The notes beneath the pieces are model-generated. The model did no database searches, was not told where the DNA came from, and saw only the letters and a program-made list of their open reading frames with translations. From Flavobacterium araucananum (GTDB taxonomy: Bacteria > Bacteroidota > Bacteroidia > Flavobacteriales > Flavobacteriaceae): a stretch of DNA of 34,558 nt. The translations under genes and the position numbers were made by a program. Numbering within the stretch: position 1 is the stretch's first letter; each line of letters begins with the position of its first letter. Location of the stretch: contig NZ_MUGS01000036.1 in NCBI RefSeq assembly GCF_002222055.1, positions 1 to 34,558 on the forward strand, given 5' to 3'. Below are positions 1-7,292 of this stretch, piece after piece.

Positions 1-28
1 AATATTATAAAAAAAAATTATATTTTCT

Positions 29-36
29 TATTTTTG
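29..36 (+). promoter_or_regulatory. Bacteroidetes -7 promoter box for oxyR
   Basis: The octamer TATTTTTG fits the TAnnTTTG -7 consensus of Flavobacteriaceae and lies 20 bp before the oxyR ATG. No clear -33 TTG is visible in the few bases before it. Assignment is by motif and position only. Confidence 0.5.
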
Positions 37-56
37 CATCACAAAATACTATCAAA

Positions 57-998
57 ATGACGATCACTCAATTACAATATGTGTTAGCTGTTGCAGAACA
101 TAAAAATTTTACACTTGCTGCCGAAAAATGCTTTGTTACCCAGCCTACCTTAAGTATGCAGATTCAAAAAATTGAAGAAGAGCTTAATATTTTAATTTTC
201 GACAGAAGCAAAAAACCCATCCAACTTACTGATATTGGTCAAAAAATTGTCAATCAGGCAAAGAATATTGTGAACGAAGCAGATCGAATAAAAGATATCG
301 TAGAGCAGCAAAAAGGTTTTATTGGAGGAGAATTTCGTTTGGGAATTATCCCGACAATTATGCCTACGCTTTTGCCAATGTTTTTAAACAACTTCATCAA
401 GAAATATCCAAAAGTAAAACTTTTGATTGAAGAGCTGAACACAGACGAAATTATTATAAAATTAAAAAATGGTCATCTTGATGCTGCAATTGCTGCTACC
501 CCGCTGGAAGACGAAAAAATAAAAGAAATTGTTTTGTATTTTGAGCCATTTGTGGCTTACATACCGGAACATCATGCAAGTTTTCAGAAAGATGAAATTG
601 AAATTGCCGATTTAAATATTAATGAAATTTTGCTTTTGCAGGACGGACATTGTTTTAGAGACGGTATTTTGAATTTGTGCAAACACGGTACTGATATTGA
701 TCAGAATAATTTTCAGATCCAAAGCGGAAGTTTTGAAACCCTGATAAAATTAGCCGATGAAGGATTGGGTACAACGTTACTTCCGTACTTGCATACTTTA
801 GACTTAAAAGATTCTGATAAGCTAAAACTACGAAACTTTAAAGAGCCTAAACCTGCTCGTGAGGTAAGTTTAATTTACCCTAAAAGTGAATTAAAAATGC
901 AAATTATCGACGCACTAAGATCTACCATTGCCGGCGTTGTAAAAGGAGCAATTGTTTTTCAGAATGTTCAGATCATAAGTCCGCTACAAAAAAAGTAA
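57..998 (+). CDS. oxyR: LysR-family peroxide-responsive regulator OxyR
   Basis: A 313-residue LysR-type regulator. The N-terminal winged HTH (about residues 1-60) contains the typical TLAAEKCFVTQPTLSMQIQK recognition region, and the C-terminal part is a periplasmic-binding-protein-like effector domain (about 90-300). The motif LLQDGHCFRD places cysteines at residues 199 and 208, the same numbers as the peroxide-sensing disulfide pair of E. coli OxyR. This strongly favours OxyR over a generic LysR regulator. In the family, H2O2 oxidises the two cysteines and activates catalase, peroxiredoxin and iron-handling genes. No target gene is adjacent: the gene stands alone, ahead of a bidirectional terminator and a convergent small gene. 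The ATG is preceded by a -7 box. Confidence 0.93.
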   Translation: MTITQLQYVLAVAEHKNFTLAAEKCFVTQPTLSMQIQKIEEELNILIFDRSKKPIQLTDIGQKIVNQAKNIVNEADRIKDIVEQQKGFIGGEFRLGIIPTIMPTLLPMFLNNFIKKYPKVKLLIEELNTDEIIIKLKNGHLDAAIAATPLEDEKIKEIVLYFEPFVAYIPEHHASFQKDEIEIADLNINEILLLQDGHCFRDGILNLCKHGTDIDQNNFQIQSGSFETLIKLADEGLGTTLLPYLHTLDLKDSDKLKLRNFKEPKPAREVSLIYPKSELKMQIIDALRSTIAGVVKGAIVFQNVQIISPLQKK

Positions 999-1002
999 TC
1001 AT

Positions 1003-1032
1003 AAAAAAAAGAGCCAATTGGCTCCTTTTTTT
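1003..1032. terminator. Bidirectional intrinsic terminator
   Basis: A run of A, a perfect 14-bp palindrome GAGCCAATTGGCTC (1011-1024) and a run of T lie between the convergent oxyR and the small gene on the minus strand. The A/T flanks let it work in both directions. Confidence 0.85.
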
Positions 1033-1228
1033 ATACTTTGATCAGTAGTAAACTTTGTTTTAGTTCTGGCTTTTCGATAATAAAATTTAATAACCATTCT
1101 TGCAATTGTTCCATTTCGTATGGTAACAGTGTTTTAATAGCTTTTTCTAATTCTTTACAAAAAAGTATCGGGTCGAAACTTACTCTCTCAAGTATTGATT
1201 TCGTGTAATCAAACATCATTTTAGACAT
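1031..1228 (-). CDS. Conserved small hypothetical protein (65 aa)
   Basis: A 65-residue cytoplasmic protein with no signal peptide or membrane segment and no domain I can name. It is helix-rich and acidic (LFCKELEKAIKTLLPYEME, then LQEWLLNFIIEKPELKQSLL). I chose the ATG at 1228, which gives MSKMMFDYTK. The frame stays open to 1276, but the extra 16 residues look like translated leader DNA. From memory, similar short proteins occur in other flavobacteria, which I cannot check here. Its stop lies inside the T-run of the shared terminator with oxyR. Function unknown. Confidence 0.6.
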   Translation of the reverse strand: MSKMMFDYTKSILERVSFDPILFCKELEKAIKTLLPYEMEQLQEWLLNFIIEKPELKQSLLLIKV

Positions 1229-1393
1229 AATAAAATAAGATTTTCGGGGGTTATCTCTATTTTTAAACTCGCACAAATTTAATCAAATATCATTCATAAG
1301 TACTCATTTTAACTTATTATTTTAAAAAATTTATCAACGAATACGTTTTCTTAATATACATAAATCAATATAGAACCATTCTAAACAACTCAT

Positions 1394-2059
1394 TTAAACG
1401 TTTTTAGTGGCTCGAAACATTTCTCGTTTTCCGGGGGGACCAGCCAGCTTTTCGACCGTAAATCCAACTTCTATCATACTTCTTTTAACAACACCTCTCG
1501 CTGCGTATGTTACCAATACTCCATTTGGCTTTAAACTGTTGTACATTTTCCTGAAAATTTCAGTACTCCACAACTCCGGTTGCACCCGATATCCGAAGGC
1601 GTCAAAGTAAATCAAATCAAAAATTTCAAAATCGTTTATTTCATCAAAAAATTGTTTTCTTTTGGTTAACGAAAAATCAGCACTAATTCCTATTTTTTCA
1701 TTCCATTCGCATTCATGCATTTTTTCAAAAACTGCTGCATACTCCTTTGCTTCCAATTCGGCAACATAATTCATTGCCAAAACCTCTGTAGCTGCTACCG
1801 GATAAGCCTCTACTCCAACATAATCAATCTTCTGATTTTTTTGAGTTGTTTCTAAAAAAGTAATAAAAGCATTTAAACCGGTACCAAACCCAATTTCAAG
1901 AATAGTAACCTGCTTATTTTCAAACAATGAAAGTCCGTTTTTTATAAAAACATGTTTTGCTTCCTGAATTGCTCCGTGTTTCGAATGATAACATTCGTCC
2001 CATTCCTGCAAATGAATTGTTGTTGAACCATCTAGCGTTTTAATTATTTCTCTTTTCAC
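1394..2059 (-). CDS. mnmD: MnmD-type tRNA wobble-uridine methyltransferase (GTG start)
   Basis: A 221-residue class I SAM-dependent methyltransferase of the DUF752/MnmD family. MnmD methylates 5-aminomethyl-2-thiouridine at tRNA position 34, the last step of mnm5s2U synthesis; E. coli fuses this activity to an oxidase as MnmC. Motif I is LEIGFGTGLNAF (residues 54-65). Family signatures YFDAFGYRVQPELW (151-164), YAARGVVKRSM and GFTVEKLAGPPGKREMFRA follow in order. No FAD oxidase domain is present, so this is the stand-alone form. The start must be GTG: an in-frame TAA lies five codons upstream and no ATG intervenes. A -7 box lies about 54 bp upstream, and ilvE is divergent. Confidence 0.9.
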   Translation of the reverse strand: MKREIIKTLDGSTTIHLQEWDECYHSKHGAIQEAKHVFIKNGLSLFENKQVTILEIGFGTGLNAFITFLETTQKNQKIDYVGVEAYPVAATEVLAMNYVAELEAKEYAAVFEKMHECEWNEKIGISADFSLTKRKQFFDEINDFEIFDLIYFDAFGYRVQPELWSTEIFRKMYNSLKPNGVLVTYAARGVVKRSMIEVGFTVEKLAGPPGKREMFRATKNV

Positions 2060-2112
2060 TTTTTTAGGAATTTACAGTCTGATTTTATTGGTATTCAAGA
2101 TATTTTAAGAGT

Positions 2113-2120
2113 CAAATTTA
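2113..2120 (-). promoter_or_regulatory. -7 promoter box for mnmD
   Basis: Read on the minus strand this is TAAATTTG, a full match to TAnnTTTG, 54 bp upstream of the GTG start. No TTG at the expected -33 spacing was found. Confidence 0.4.
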
Positions 2121-2275
2121 ATCAAAACAAATGCGTAAAGCCTTAAAAAACGGTTGTTTTTTCATAAATTCTTTATAAAACTATCTTAATTTTTTGACTT
2201 TATTATAGGATAAACAAATCTCAGTTAAAGGGCATAAATAATGCAGTTTTACTAAGCAAATTACTTATTTTTACT

Positions 2276-2283
2276 TAATTTTG
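2276..2283 (+). promoter_or_regulatory. -7 promoter box for ilvE
   Basis: TAATTTTG matches TAnnTTTG and lies 85 bp before the ilvE ATG, implying a leader of roughly 80 nt. No TTG at -33 spacing is visible. Confidence 0.4.
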
Positions 2284-2368
2284 CATTTATTAATTTCTAT
2301 TTCACACCAAATCATTGCTTTAGGATCTTTCTAATAGTAATGAAAATTACAAAAAACTTTACATAATT

Positions 2369-3439
2369 ATGAGTACAACTCAAACAAGCAAAATTGAAAT
2401 CAGAAAAGCGACTTCGTCAAAAATAAGCGGAGTAGACTTTCAAAACCTAAGCTTTGGTTCTGTTTTTACAGACCATTTATTCGAATGTGATTTTAAAAAT
2501 GGAGAGTGGCAAAATCCTGTCATTAAGCCTTATGCTCCAATTTTGATGGATCCTTCTTCAAAAGTCTTTCATTACGGACAAGCTATTTTTGAAGGTATGA
2601 AAGCTTACAAAGATGACAATAACGATGTTTGGTTGTTTAGACCTGACGAAAACTTTAAACGTTTTAATAATTCTGCAGTTCGTATGGCAATGCCGGAAGT
2701 TCCGCAAGCTATTTTTATGGATGGTTTGAATGAATTATTAAAAATTGATCAGGAGTGGATTCAAAGAGGAAACGGAAGCAGCATGTACATTCGTCCGTTT
2801 ATGATTGCTACAGGCGCTGGTGTTGTTGCGAATCCTTCTGACGAATATAAATTCATGATTTTACTTTCTCCTGCACAATCTTATTATGCCGGTGAGGTAA
2901 AAGTTATTATTGCTGAACATTACAGCAGAGCTGCAAATGGCGGAATTGGAGCTGCAAAAGCGGCAGGAAATTATGCTGCACAGTTTTACCCAACAAACTT
3001 AGCCAATAAAGATGGTTTTCAACAGGTTATCTGGACAGATGATGCAACACATACTAAACTAGAAGAGGCGGGCACAATGAACGTTTTCTTTAGAATTAAT
3101 GATACCTTATTGACTGCTCCTACAAGCGAAAGAATCTTAGACGGTATTACCAGAAAAAGTTTGATTGCTATGGCAGAAAAAGAAGGTCTTAAAGTAGATG
3201 TTCGTTCTGTAATTGTTTCAGAATTGGTAGAAGCTGCAAAAAACGGATCACTAAAAGAAATTTTTGGAGCCGGAACAGCCGCTGTTATCAGTGTTATTAA
3301 AGGTTTCTCTTATCAGGATGTTTATTATGAAATGGCTCCGGTTGAGGACTCATACGCCTCTCTTTTAAAAGAAAAATTAACAAGTCTTCAAAACAAACTT
3401 TCTGAAGATACTTTTGGCTGGACTGTAAAGGTGCAATAA
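2369..3439 (+). CDS. ilvE: Branched-chain amino acid aminotransferase
   Basis: A 356-residue fold-type IV PLP aminotransferase of the longer BCAT2/eukaryotic-like subgroup. It interconverts Leu/Ile/Val and their 2-oxo acids with 2-oxoglutarate/glutamate in the cytosol. Family landmarks include FHYGQAIFEGMKAY, then FMIATGAGVVANPSDEY, and GGIGAAKAAGNYAA with the PLP lysine predicted at K197. EEAGTMNVFF and a TSERILDGITRKSL block complete the fold. Length is normal. The gene is monocistronic between its own promoter and a strong terminator, and no other ilv or leu genes are in the window. Confidence 0.93.
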   Translation: MSTTQTSKIEIRKATSSKISGVDFQNLSFGSVFTDHLFECDFKNGEWQNPVIKPYAPILMDPSSKVFHYGQAIFEGMKAYKDDNNDVWLFRPDENFKRFNNSAVRMAMPEVPQAIFMDGLNELLKIDQEWIQRGNGSSMYIRPFMIATGAGVVANPSDEYKFMILLSPAQSYYAGEVKVIIAEHYSRAANGGIGAAKAAGNYAAQFYPTNLANKDGFQQVIWTDDATHTKLEEAGTMNVFFRINDTLLTAPTSERILDGITRKSLIAMAEKEGLKVDVRSVIVSELVEAAKNGSLKEIFGAGTAAVISVIKGFSYQDVYYEMAPVEDSYASLLKEKLTSLQNKLSEDTFGWTVKVQ

Positions 3440-3459
3440 GCCAAAGCTATTTAAATATA

Positions 3460-3494
3460 AAAACCCGACAGATTTTAAAAATTTGTCGGGTTTT
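3460..3494 (+). terminator. Intrinsic terminator of ilvE
   Basis: AAAACCCGACA (3460-3470) pairs perfectly with TGTCGGGTTTT (3484-3494) around an AT-rich 13-nt loop, and the 3' side ends in a T-rich tract. Confidence 0.85.
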
Positions 3495-3519
3495 ATATTT
3501 TATATAATTAAACACAATC

Positions 3520-3624
3520 TTGTCATTTCGACGAAGGAGAAATCCTTGCGAGAAGCTCGACAAAGATTGGCCACTTTTAGAAACGGAGTTCATTGCGAAG
3601 ATTTCTCCTTCGTCGAAATGACAA
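3520..3624. repeat. 105-bp element bounded by perfect 25-bp inverted repeats
   Basis: The left arm (3520-3544) starts TTGTCATTTCGACGAAGGAG. The right arm (3600-3624) is its exact 25-base reverse complement. The 55-bp centre is not coding. Transcripts through it would fold into a long hairpin. From memory, elements with this GTCATTTCGACGAAGGAGAAATC arm recur in intergenic regions of many flavobacterial genomes, so I call it an interspersed palindromic repeat (REP/MITE-like). Only one copy lies in this window. Confidence 0.8.
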
Positions 3625-3648
3625 ACTACACTCAAACAGCATAATAAA

Positions 3649-3675
3649 ATCTGCTCGATCTGCAAAATCTGCGTG
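3649..3675. repeat. ATCTGC short tandem motif
   Basis: ATCTGC occurs three times at 9-10 bp spacing (3649, 3658, 3668), ending AATCTGCGTGAAA. It sits between the inverted-repeat element and the end of the MazG-like gene. A related ATC(C/A)GCGT string occurs at 19155-19208. Probably a degenerate interspersed repeat. Confidence 0.45.
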
Positions 3676-3702
3676 AAAAAAAAAAATTAAACAGAATTTA
3701 TT

Positions 3703-4083
3703 TTACAATAATTTAGAAAAATCAGGCTTAAAATAATTAGGTCCTTTCATGACCTTTCCGTCTTCTCTGTAAATTGGTTGCCCATCTTCTCCAAGTTTAC
3801 TCATATTACTACGCTGAATTTCATCAAAAACAGCTTCGATTTTATCCTGCAAACCGTGTTCGATTATTGTTCCGCACAAAATATACATCATATCTCCAAG
3901 AGCGTCAGCGATTTCGACTAAATCATTATTTTGTACTGCTTCCAGATATTCCTCGTTTTCCTCTTTCATCAAATTATAACGAAGTATTTTTTTAGTCTCA
4001 CCCAAATCGGCAATTGGTGTTTGGCTGTGACCTATTTTAAAAGCAGTATGAAATTCAGTAACCGCATCAAGTTGTTTTCTCAT
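3703..4083 (-). CDS. MazG/PRA-PH-like nucleoside triphosphate pyrophosphohydrolase
   Basis: A 126-residue all-alpha NTP pyrophosphatase. It shows the metal-binding ExxE pattern at E41/E42/E45 (KEENEEYLEA) and the E-x-x-D-x-x-x-D pattern at E57/D60/D64 (EIADALGDMMYIL). Members hydrolyse (d)NTPs to the monophosphate plus pyrophosphate, usually as house-cleaning of non-canonical nucleotides. Annotation pipelines often call this group phosphoribosyl-ATP pyrophosphohydrolase, but there is no his operon here, so HisE function is unlikely. The C-terminal GEDGQPIYREDGKVMKGPNYFKPD is a family-typical substrate-pocket tail. It is divergent from the small membrane-protein gene. Confidence 0.82.
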   Translation of the reverse strand: MRKQLDAVTEFHTAFKIGHSQTPIADLGETKKILRYNLMKEENEEYLEAVQNNDLVEIADALGDMMYILCGTIIEHGLQDKIEAVFDEIQRSNMSKLGEDGQPIYREDGKVMKGPNYFKPDFSKLL

Positions 4084-4138
4084 GATTTTATTTGATTAAA
4101 TGAACCGGCAAATTAGCAACTATTCGTATACAATTCTC

Positions 4139-4146
4139 TAAATTTG
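4139..4146 (+). promoter_or_regulatory. -7 promoter box for the small membrane protein
   Basis: TAAATTTG matches TAnnTTTG and ends 18 bp before the ATG at 4165. An in-frame TTG that could be read as an earlier start (4144) is part of this box, so translation must begin downstream. Confidence 0.55.
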
Positions 4147-4164
4147 TCGAAAATAATTTTTACT

Positions 4165-4353
4165 ATGTTTAGTCAAGGACAATTAATATTCGCACTCTGT
4201 TTTTTTATTGCATTTGTAATCGTAATGATATTTGCTTATCGAAAAGATCTTGCATTGCACAAAGTTTTCTACAAAGGAAATTATAAAGTACTAATTGTAT
4301 TCTTGCTTTTTATTGCTATATTATTTGTGATCAAATTTTTCTTTAAAAGATAA
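4165..4353 (+). CDS. Small two-helix membrane protein, unknown function
   Basis: A 62-residue protein with two hydrophobic helices: about residues 6-23 (LIFALCFFIAFVIVMIFAY) and 42-59 (VLIVFLLFIAILFVIKFF). They are separated by a basic loop RKDLALHKVFYKGNYK, and the C-terminus is KR. I set the start at the ATG (MFSQGQ) rather than the upstream TTG because that TTG lies inside the promoter -7 box. I recall similar short proteins in flavobacteria but know of no function. It is monocistronic; the next gene begins 188 bp downstream. Confidence 0.65.
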   Translation: MFSQGQLIFALCFFIAFVIVMIFAYRKDLALHKVFYKGNYKVLIVFLLFIAILFVIKFFFKR

Positions 4354-4541
4354 TTACATAAATTTATTGCTACATTTAAAATAAGTAATTTTTGAAGTCT
4401 TACAATTAAACTTCTTTAAAAACGTTTTATTTAAAGCTTTTATTGACCTTAATAATTTTATAAAGTGTACTTTTATTGCGCTACAATTAACATGACTCGT
4501 AATAAAATTTATAACTTTACGACACAAAATAACTGACTACA

Positions 4542-5681
4542 ATGAAGATTCTGAAATATTTATTCCTGCTATTATTATTAAGCTTAGTTGCACTCACTGT
4601 TTTTGTTGCTACTCAAAAAGGGATTTTTTCTGTTGAAAGAAGCAAAGTGATCAATTCGCCAAAAGCAACAGTTTACAATTATATAAATGATTTTAGAAAC
4701 TACGAAGATTTTGAATCGTGGACAGCGGAAGATCCTTCAATAAAAATGACGTTTCCAAGTAAAACAGTCGGAAACGGTGCTTCATATTATTGGGCCGGAG
4801 AAGACGGAAAAGGAAATGCAATCACGCTAAAAACAAAGGACGGTGAAAGCATTGATCAAAAAATGAAATATAACGGAACTGAAGCTGACATAAACTGGAC
4901 GTTTAAAGATACTTTGGCAGGAAAAACGAAAGTTACCTGGAAAGCATCCGGAACAATGAGCTTTTTATTCAAAGTTTATACCGCTCTTAACGGAGGTTCT
5001 GATAAAGTTATAGGTACTATCTACGAAAAAAGCCTTGCAAATATTGACAAGAACCTGGATTATGAGACTAAAACTTTCTCGGTTGATGTAAATGGTGTTG
5101 TCAAAAAAATCGAAACTCCTTACATCAAACAAACTTTTACAAGCGAAATTTCTAAAGTAAATAAAAATGCAAGAGTTGTAATTCCGAAACTTATCGAGTT
5201 TAGTCGAAACAATGGCTTGTCTACAAACGGAAAACCTTTTATTATTTACCATACTTACGACACAACAACCGGATTAGCAAAAATTTCTATTTGTTTACCT
5301 ACAAACAAAGAAATCATGACAACATCAGGAAGTGATATTTCTGGAGGGACTCTGAATGGTTTCGAAGCGGTCAAAACAACTCTAAAAGGTGATTACACCC
5401 ATCTTAACCAGGCAATTGCCAAAAGCAATGCTTTTGTAAACAAAGAAAAAATAACACTGGATTTAAACTGGTCACATCTTGAAATTCTAACCATTAGCAA
5501 ACTAGACGTAAAAAGTCCGTCTAAGTTAATGACCGAAATTTATTACCCGATAAAACCAAAACCAATTCCGGTTGTCAAAGCACCTGTTTACAGATCAGAG
5601 ACAGAACCTGCAGCTGCAAAACCTGCAGAAACACCTAAAACTACTCCAAAATCTACAGAAGAAGAGCAGTCAGAATTCTAA
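4542..5681 (+). CDS. Membrane-anchored SRPBCC domain protein with GyrI-like effector-binding domain
   Basis: A 379-residue protein. An N-terminal hydrophobic segment (about residues 5-25) is a single anchor or uncleaved signal. An SRPBCC/polyketide-cyclase-like fold follows (about 30-190; typical ERSKVINSPKATVYNYINDF and FESWTAEDPSIKMTF). Residues about 195-345 resemble the GyrI/AraC effector-binding domain (PYIKQTFTSEISKV; KPFIIYHTYD; GFEAVKTTLKGDYTHLNQAI). The tail is rich in Pro, Ala, Lys and Glu. Both domains bind hydrophobic small molecules in other proteins; the ligand here is unknown. The ECF sigma operon begins 63 bp downstream on the same strand, so co-transcription is possible but not shown. 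Confidence 0.75.
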   Translation: MKILKYLFLLLLLSLVALTVFVATQKGIFSVERSKVINSPKATVYNYINDFRNYEDFESWTAEDPSIKMTFPSKTVGNGASYYWAGEDGKGNAITLKTKDGESIDQKMKYNGTEADINWTFKDTLAGKTKVTWKASGTMSFLFKVYTALNGGSDKVIGTIYEKSLANIDKNLDYETKTFSVDVNGVVKKIETPYIKQTFTSEISKVNKNARVVIPKLIEFSRNNGLSTNGKPFIIYHTYDTTTGLAKISICLPTNKEIMTTSGSDISGGTLNGFEAVKTTLKGDYTHLNQAIAKSNAFVNKEKITLDLNWSHLEILTISKLDVKSPSKLMTEIYYPIKPKPIPVVKAPVYRSETEPAAAKPAETPKTTPKSTEEEQSEF

Positions 5682-5696
5682 AATAATCAGGTTATC

Positions 5697-5722
5697 AAAC
5701 CTTTTGTTTAAAATTCGTTCTA
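5697..5722 (+). promoter_or_regulatory. Candidate ECF-type autoregulatory promoter upstream of the sigma gene
   Basis: AAACCTTTTGTT (5697-5708) followed after 10 bp by TCTA (5719-5722) has the layout of ECF -35/-10 elements. The 12-mer is repeated exactly before the anti-sigma gene (6286-6297), again followed after 10 bp by TCT. Autoregulation is inference. Confidence 0.35.
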
Positions 5723-5744
5723 AATTAAGATAAATCAAAAAAAT

Positions 5745-6287
5745 TTGACAGACGAGAAGGAATTTATACAACAGCTATTAAATCCTAAAACGCAAAATAC
5801 AGCGTTTCAAACACTCTTGTCTGATTATCAAAAGCCATTGTATGCTCATATTCGAAATATCCTTTTGAATCATGATGATACAGATGATGTATTGCAGAAT
5901 ACTTTTGTAAAAGTTTTTCAGAATTTGAAGAATTTTAAGGGAGAAAGCAAACTTTTTTCCTGGATGTATCGAATTGCAACCAATGAGGCTTTGACTTTTT
6001 TAAATCAAAAAGCAAAACTAAACGGAGTTACTTCTGAAGATTTACAAAACAAAACCATAGACAATCTAAAAGCTGATGTTTATTTTGATGGAGACGAAAT
6101 TCAGATAAAACTTCAAAAAGCCATTGTAACTTTGCCCGAAAAGCAACAGTTGGTTTTTAAAATGAAATATTTTCAGGAATTAAAATACGAGGAAATCGCA
6201 GAAATTTTAGGAACTTCAGTTGGTGCATTGAAAGCATCATATCATCACGCAGTAAAAAAAATTGAATTATATGTTACTTCAAATTAA
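5745..6287 (+). CDS. ECF-family RNA polymerase sigma factor (TTG start)
   Basis: A 180-residue group IV sigma factor. Region 2 covers about residues 25-88 (DDTDDVLQNTFVKVFQNLKNF and SKLFSWMYRIATNEALTFL). Region 4 covers about 125-175 with the HTH YEEIAEILGTSVGALKASYHHAVKKI. No extra C-terminal domain is present. The first in-frame ATG falls inside region 2, so the TTG giving (M)TDEKEFIQQLL is the credible start; an unusual start codon. The two following genes encode a short membrane protein and a periplasmic protein, the usual flavobacterial sigma/anti-sigma/sensor order. The signal sensed is unknown, though envelope stress is the usual theme. Confidence 0.9.
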   Translation: MTDEKEFIQQLLNPKTQNTAFQTLLSDYQKPLYAHIRNILLNHDDTDDVLQNTFVKVFQNLKNFKGESKLFSWMYRIATNEALTFLNQKAKLNGVTSEDLQNKTIDNLKADVYFDGDEIQIKLQKAIVTLPEKQQLVFKMKYFQELKYEEIAEILGTSVGALKASYHHAVKKIELYVTSN

Positions 6288-6312
6288 ACCTTTTGTTATA
6301 AAACATATCTTA
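6286..6312 (+). promoter_or_regulatory. Second copy of the ECF-like motif, before the anti-sigma gene
   Basis: AAACCTTTTGTT (6286-6297), 10 bp, then TCTTA (6308-6312), overlapping the end of the sigma gene and ending 8 bp before the anti-sigma ATG. Same spacing as the upstream copy. Promoter activity is not demonstrated. Confidence 0.3.
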
Positions 6313-6320
6313 TAGACATT

Positions 6321-6737
6321 ATGAAAGCATTTAAATTAGAAAACGAACCGAAAATAGTAACTGGATTTAAAACTCCGGAGGATTACTTTGATGATTTTTC
6401 GACAAAAATTCTACAGCAAATAAATGAAAAGGAAGAAGTAAAAGTAATTCCAATTTACAGACGTAAAAAAGTACTTTCGATCCTTGCGGCGGCCGTAGTA
6501 TTTATTGCCCTGATGATTCCGGTAATCAGCAATTACAACAACACATCTAAAGATCTGGATGAAGATACCCTGGAAACTTATTTAGCCTATCAGTCTAATT
6601 TAAATCAATATGATTTGATTCAAAAATTAGATACAAAAGATATTAACGAACTTAGCAAAAATGTTCCTATAGAAGATGAAACAATAGAGGATGTTTTGGC
6701 AACAAATTCAAATATTGAAAATTTAATTTCAGAATAA
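6321..6737 (+). CDS. Probable membrane anti-sigma factor
   Basis: A 138-residue single-pass membrane protein. It has a cytoplasmic N-terminus (1-49) with GFKTPEDYFDDFSTKILQQI, a positive stop YRRKK, one transmembrane helix (about 50-70) and a periplasmic acidic tail of about 65 residues. There is no zinc-binding HxxxCxxC motif. The assignment rests on its position 33 bp after the ECF sigma gene and on topology that would let the N-terminal segment hold the sigma factor at the membrane. Proteins of this shape after ECF sigma genes in flavobacteria are usually labelled putative anti-sigma factors or hypothetical. Role inferred, not proven. Confidence 0.6.
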   Translation: MKAFKLENEPKIVTGFKTPEDYFDDFSTKILQQINEKEEVKVIPIYRRKKVLSILAAAVVFIALMIPVISNYNNTSKDLDEDTLETYLAYQSNLNQYDLIQKLDTKDINELSKNVPIEDETIEDVLATNSNIENLISE

Positions 6738-6755
6738 AAACATAAATATCATACA

Positions 6756-7214
6756 ATGAAAATTAAAAACATATTACCGATAATTCTATTCTTTACTACT
6801 TTTTCATTTTATGCACAAAATGAAAAAACAGATGAAAAGCGTGAAAAAGTTAAAGCGTACAAAGTTTCTTTTCTAACGACAGAACTTGAGTTAAGTTCTA
6901 CAGAAGCAGAAAAATTCTGGCCCATTTATAATGCATTTGATGATAAACAATTTGAATTGCGTCATGAAAAAATGAAAATGTACTTAAGCAAGCTAGACGA
7001 TGAGAGCATTGGTGCAATGTCTGAAAAAGAGGCTGCTTCGCTCCTGTCGCAAATGGAAAGTACTGACAAAGAATTATATCTTTTGCGTGACAAATACAAT
7101 AGTAATATAAAAAAGATACTATCAGCAAAGAAGATATTAAAGCTTAAAAAATCTGAAGATGATTTTAATAAAAAGTTATTAAAGCAATACCGTGATAAAG
7201 CCGGTAATAAGTAA
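6756..7214 (+). CDS. Periplasmic Spy/CpxP-like sensor of the ECF operon
   Basis: A 152-residue protein with a signal peptide (MKIKNILPIILFFTTFSFYAQ) and a helical, highly charged mature part. LSSTEAEKFWPIYNAFDDKQ resembles the LTxxQ-type helix of Spy/CpxP-like periplasmic proteins, and flavobacterial homologues are often called 'sensor of ECF-type sigma factor'. It starts 19 bp after the anti-sigma gene and is followed by the operon terminator, so it is the last gene of a three-gene unit. Likely role: periplasmic chaperone-like sensing that feeds back on the anti-sigma factor. This is inference from context. Confidence 0.65.
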   Translation: MKIKNILPIILFFTTFSFYAQNEKTDEKREKVKAYKVSFLTTELELSSTEAEKFWPIYNAFDDKQFELRHEKMKMYLSKLDDESIGAMSEKEAASLLSQMESTDKELYLLRDKYNSNIKKILSAKKILKLKKSEDDFNKKLLKQYRDKAGNK

Positions 7215-7241
7215 AAAAAAATCAAAATAAACAATAGCGAT

Positions 7242-7285
7242 AAGACCCCTATATAATAATACTTACTTTATTATTTAGGGGTCTT
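7242..7285 (+). terminator. Terminator of the ECF sigma operon
   Basis: AAGACCCCTA (7242-7251) pairs with TAGGGGTCTT (7276-7285). The AT-rich loop can extend the stem (AATAAT/ATTATT), and the 3' side continues GTTATTTTTATTT. It lies between the sigma operon and the convergent BNR-repeat gene and could serve both. Confidence 0.75.
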
Positions 7286-7292
7286 GTTATTT

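Larger units (their letters stand above)
2060..2368. other. Divergent mnmD/ilvE intergenic region
   Basis: This 309-bp AT-rich spacer holds the outward-facing promoters of mnmD and ilvE. I see no attenuator hairpin, leader peptide rich in branched-chain residues, or riboswitch ahead of ilvE, and no ORF of note. Confidence 0.5.

Noticed and set aside
3447..3665. 72-aa minus-strand reading frame
   Set aside because: It runs through the terminator of ilvE and both arms of the 105-bp inverted-repeat element. The translated CHFDEGEIFA/GFLLRRNDK pattern is simply the repeat in translation.
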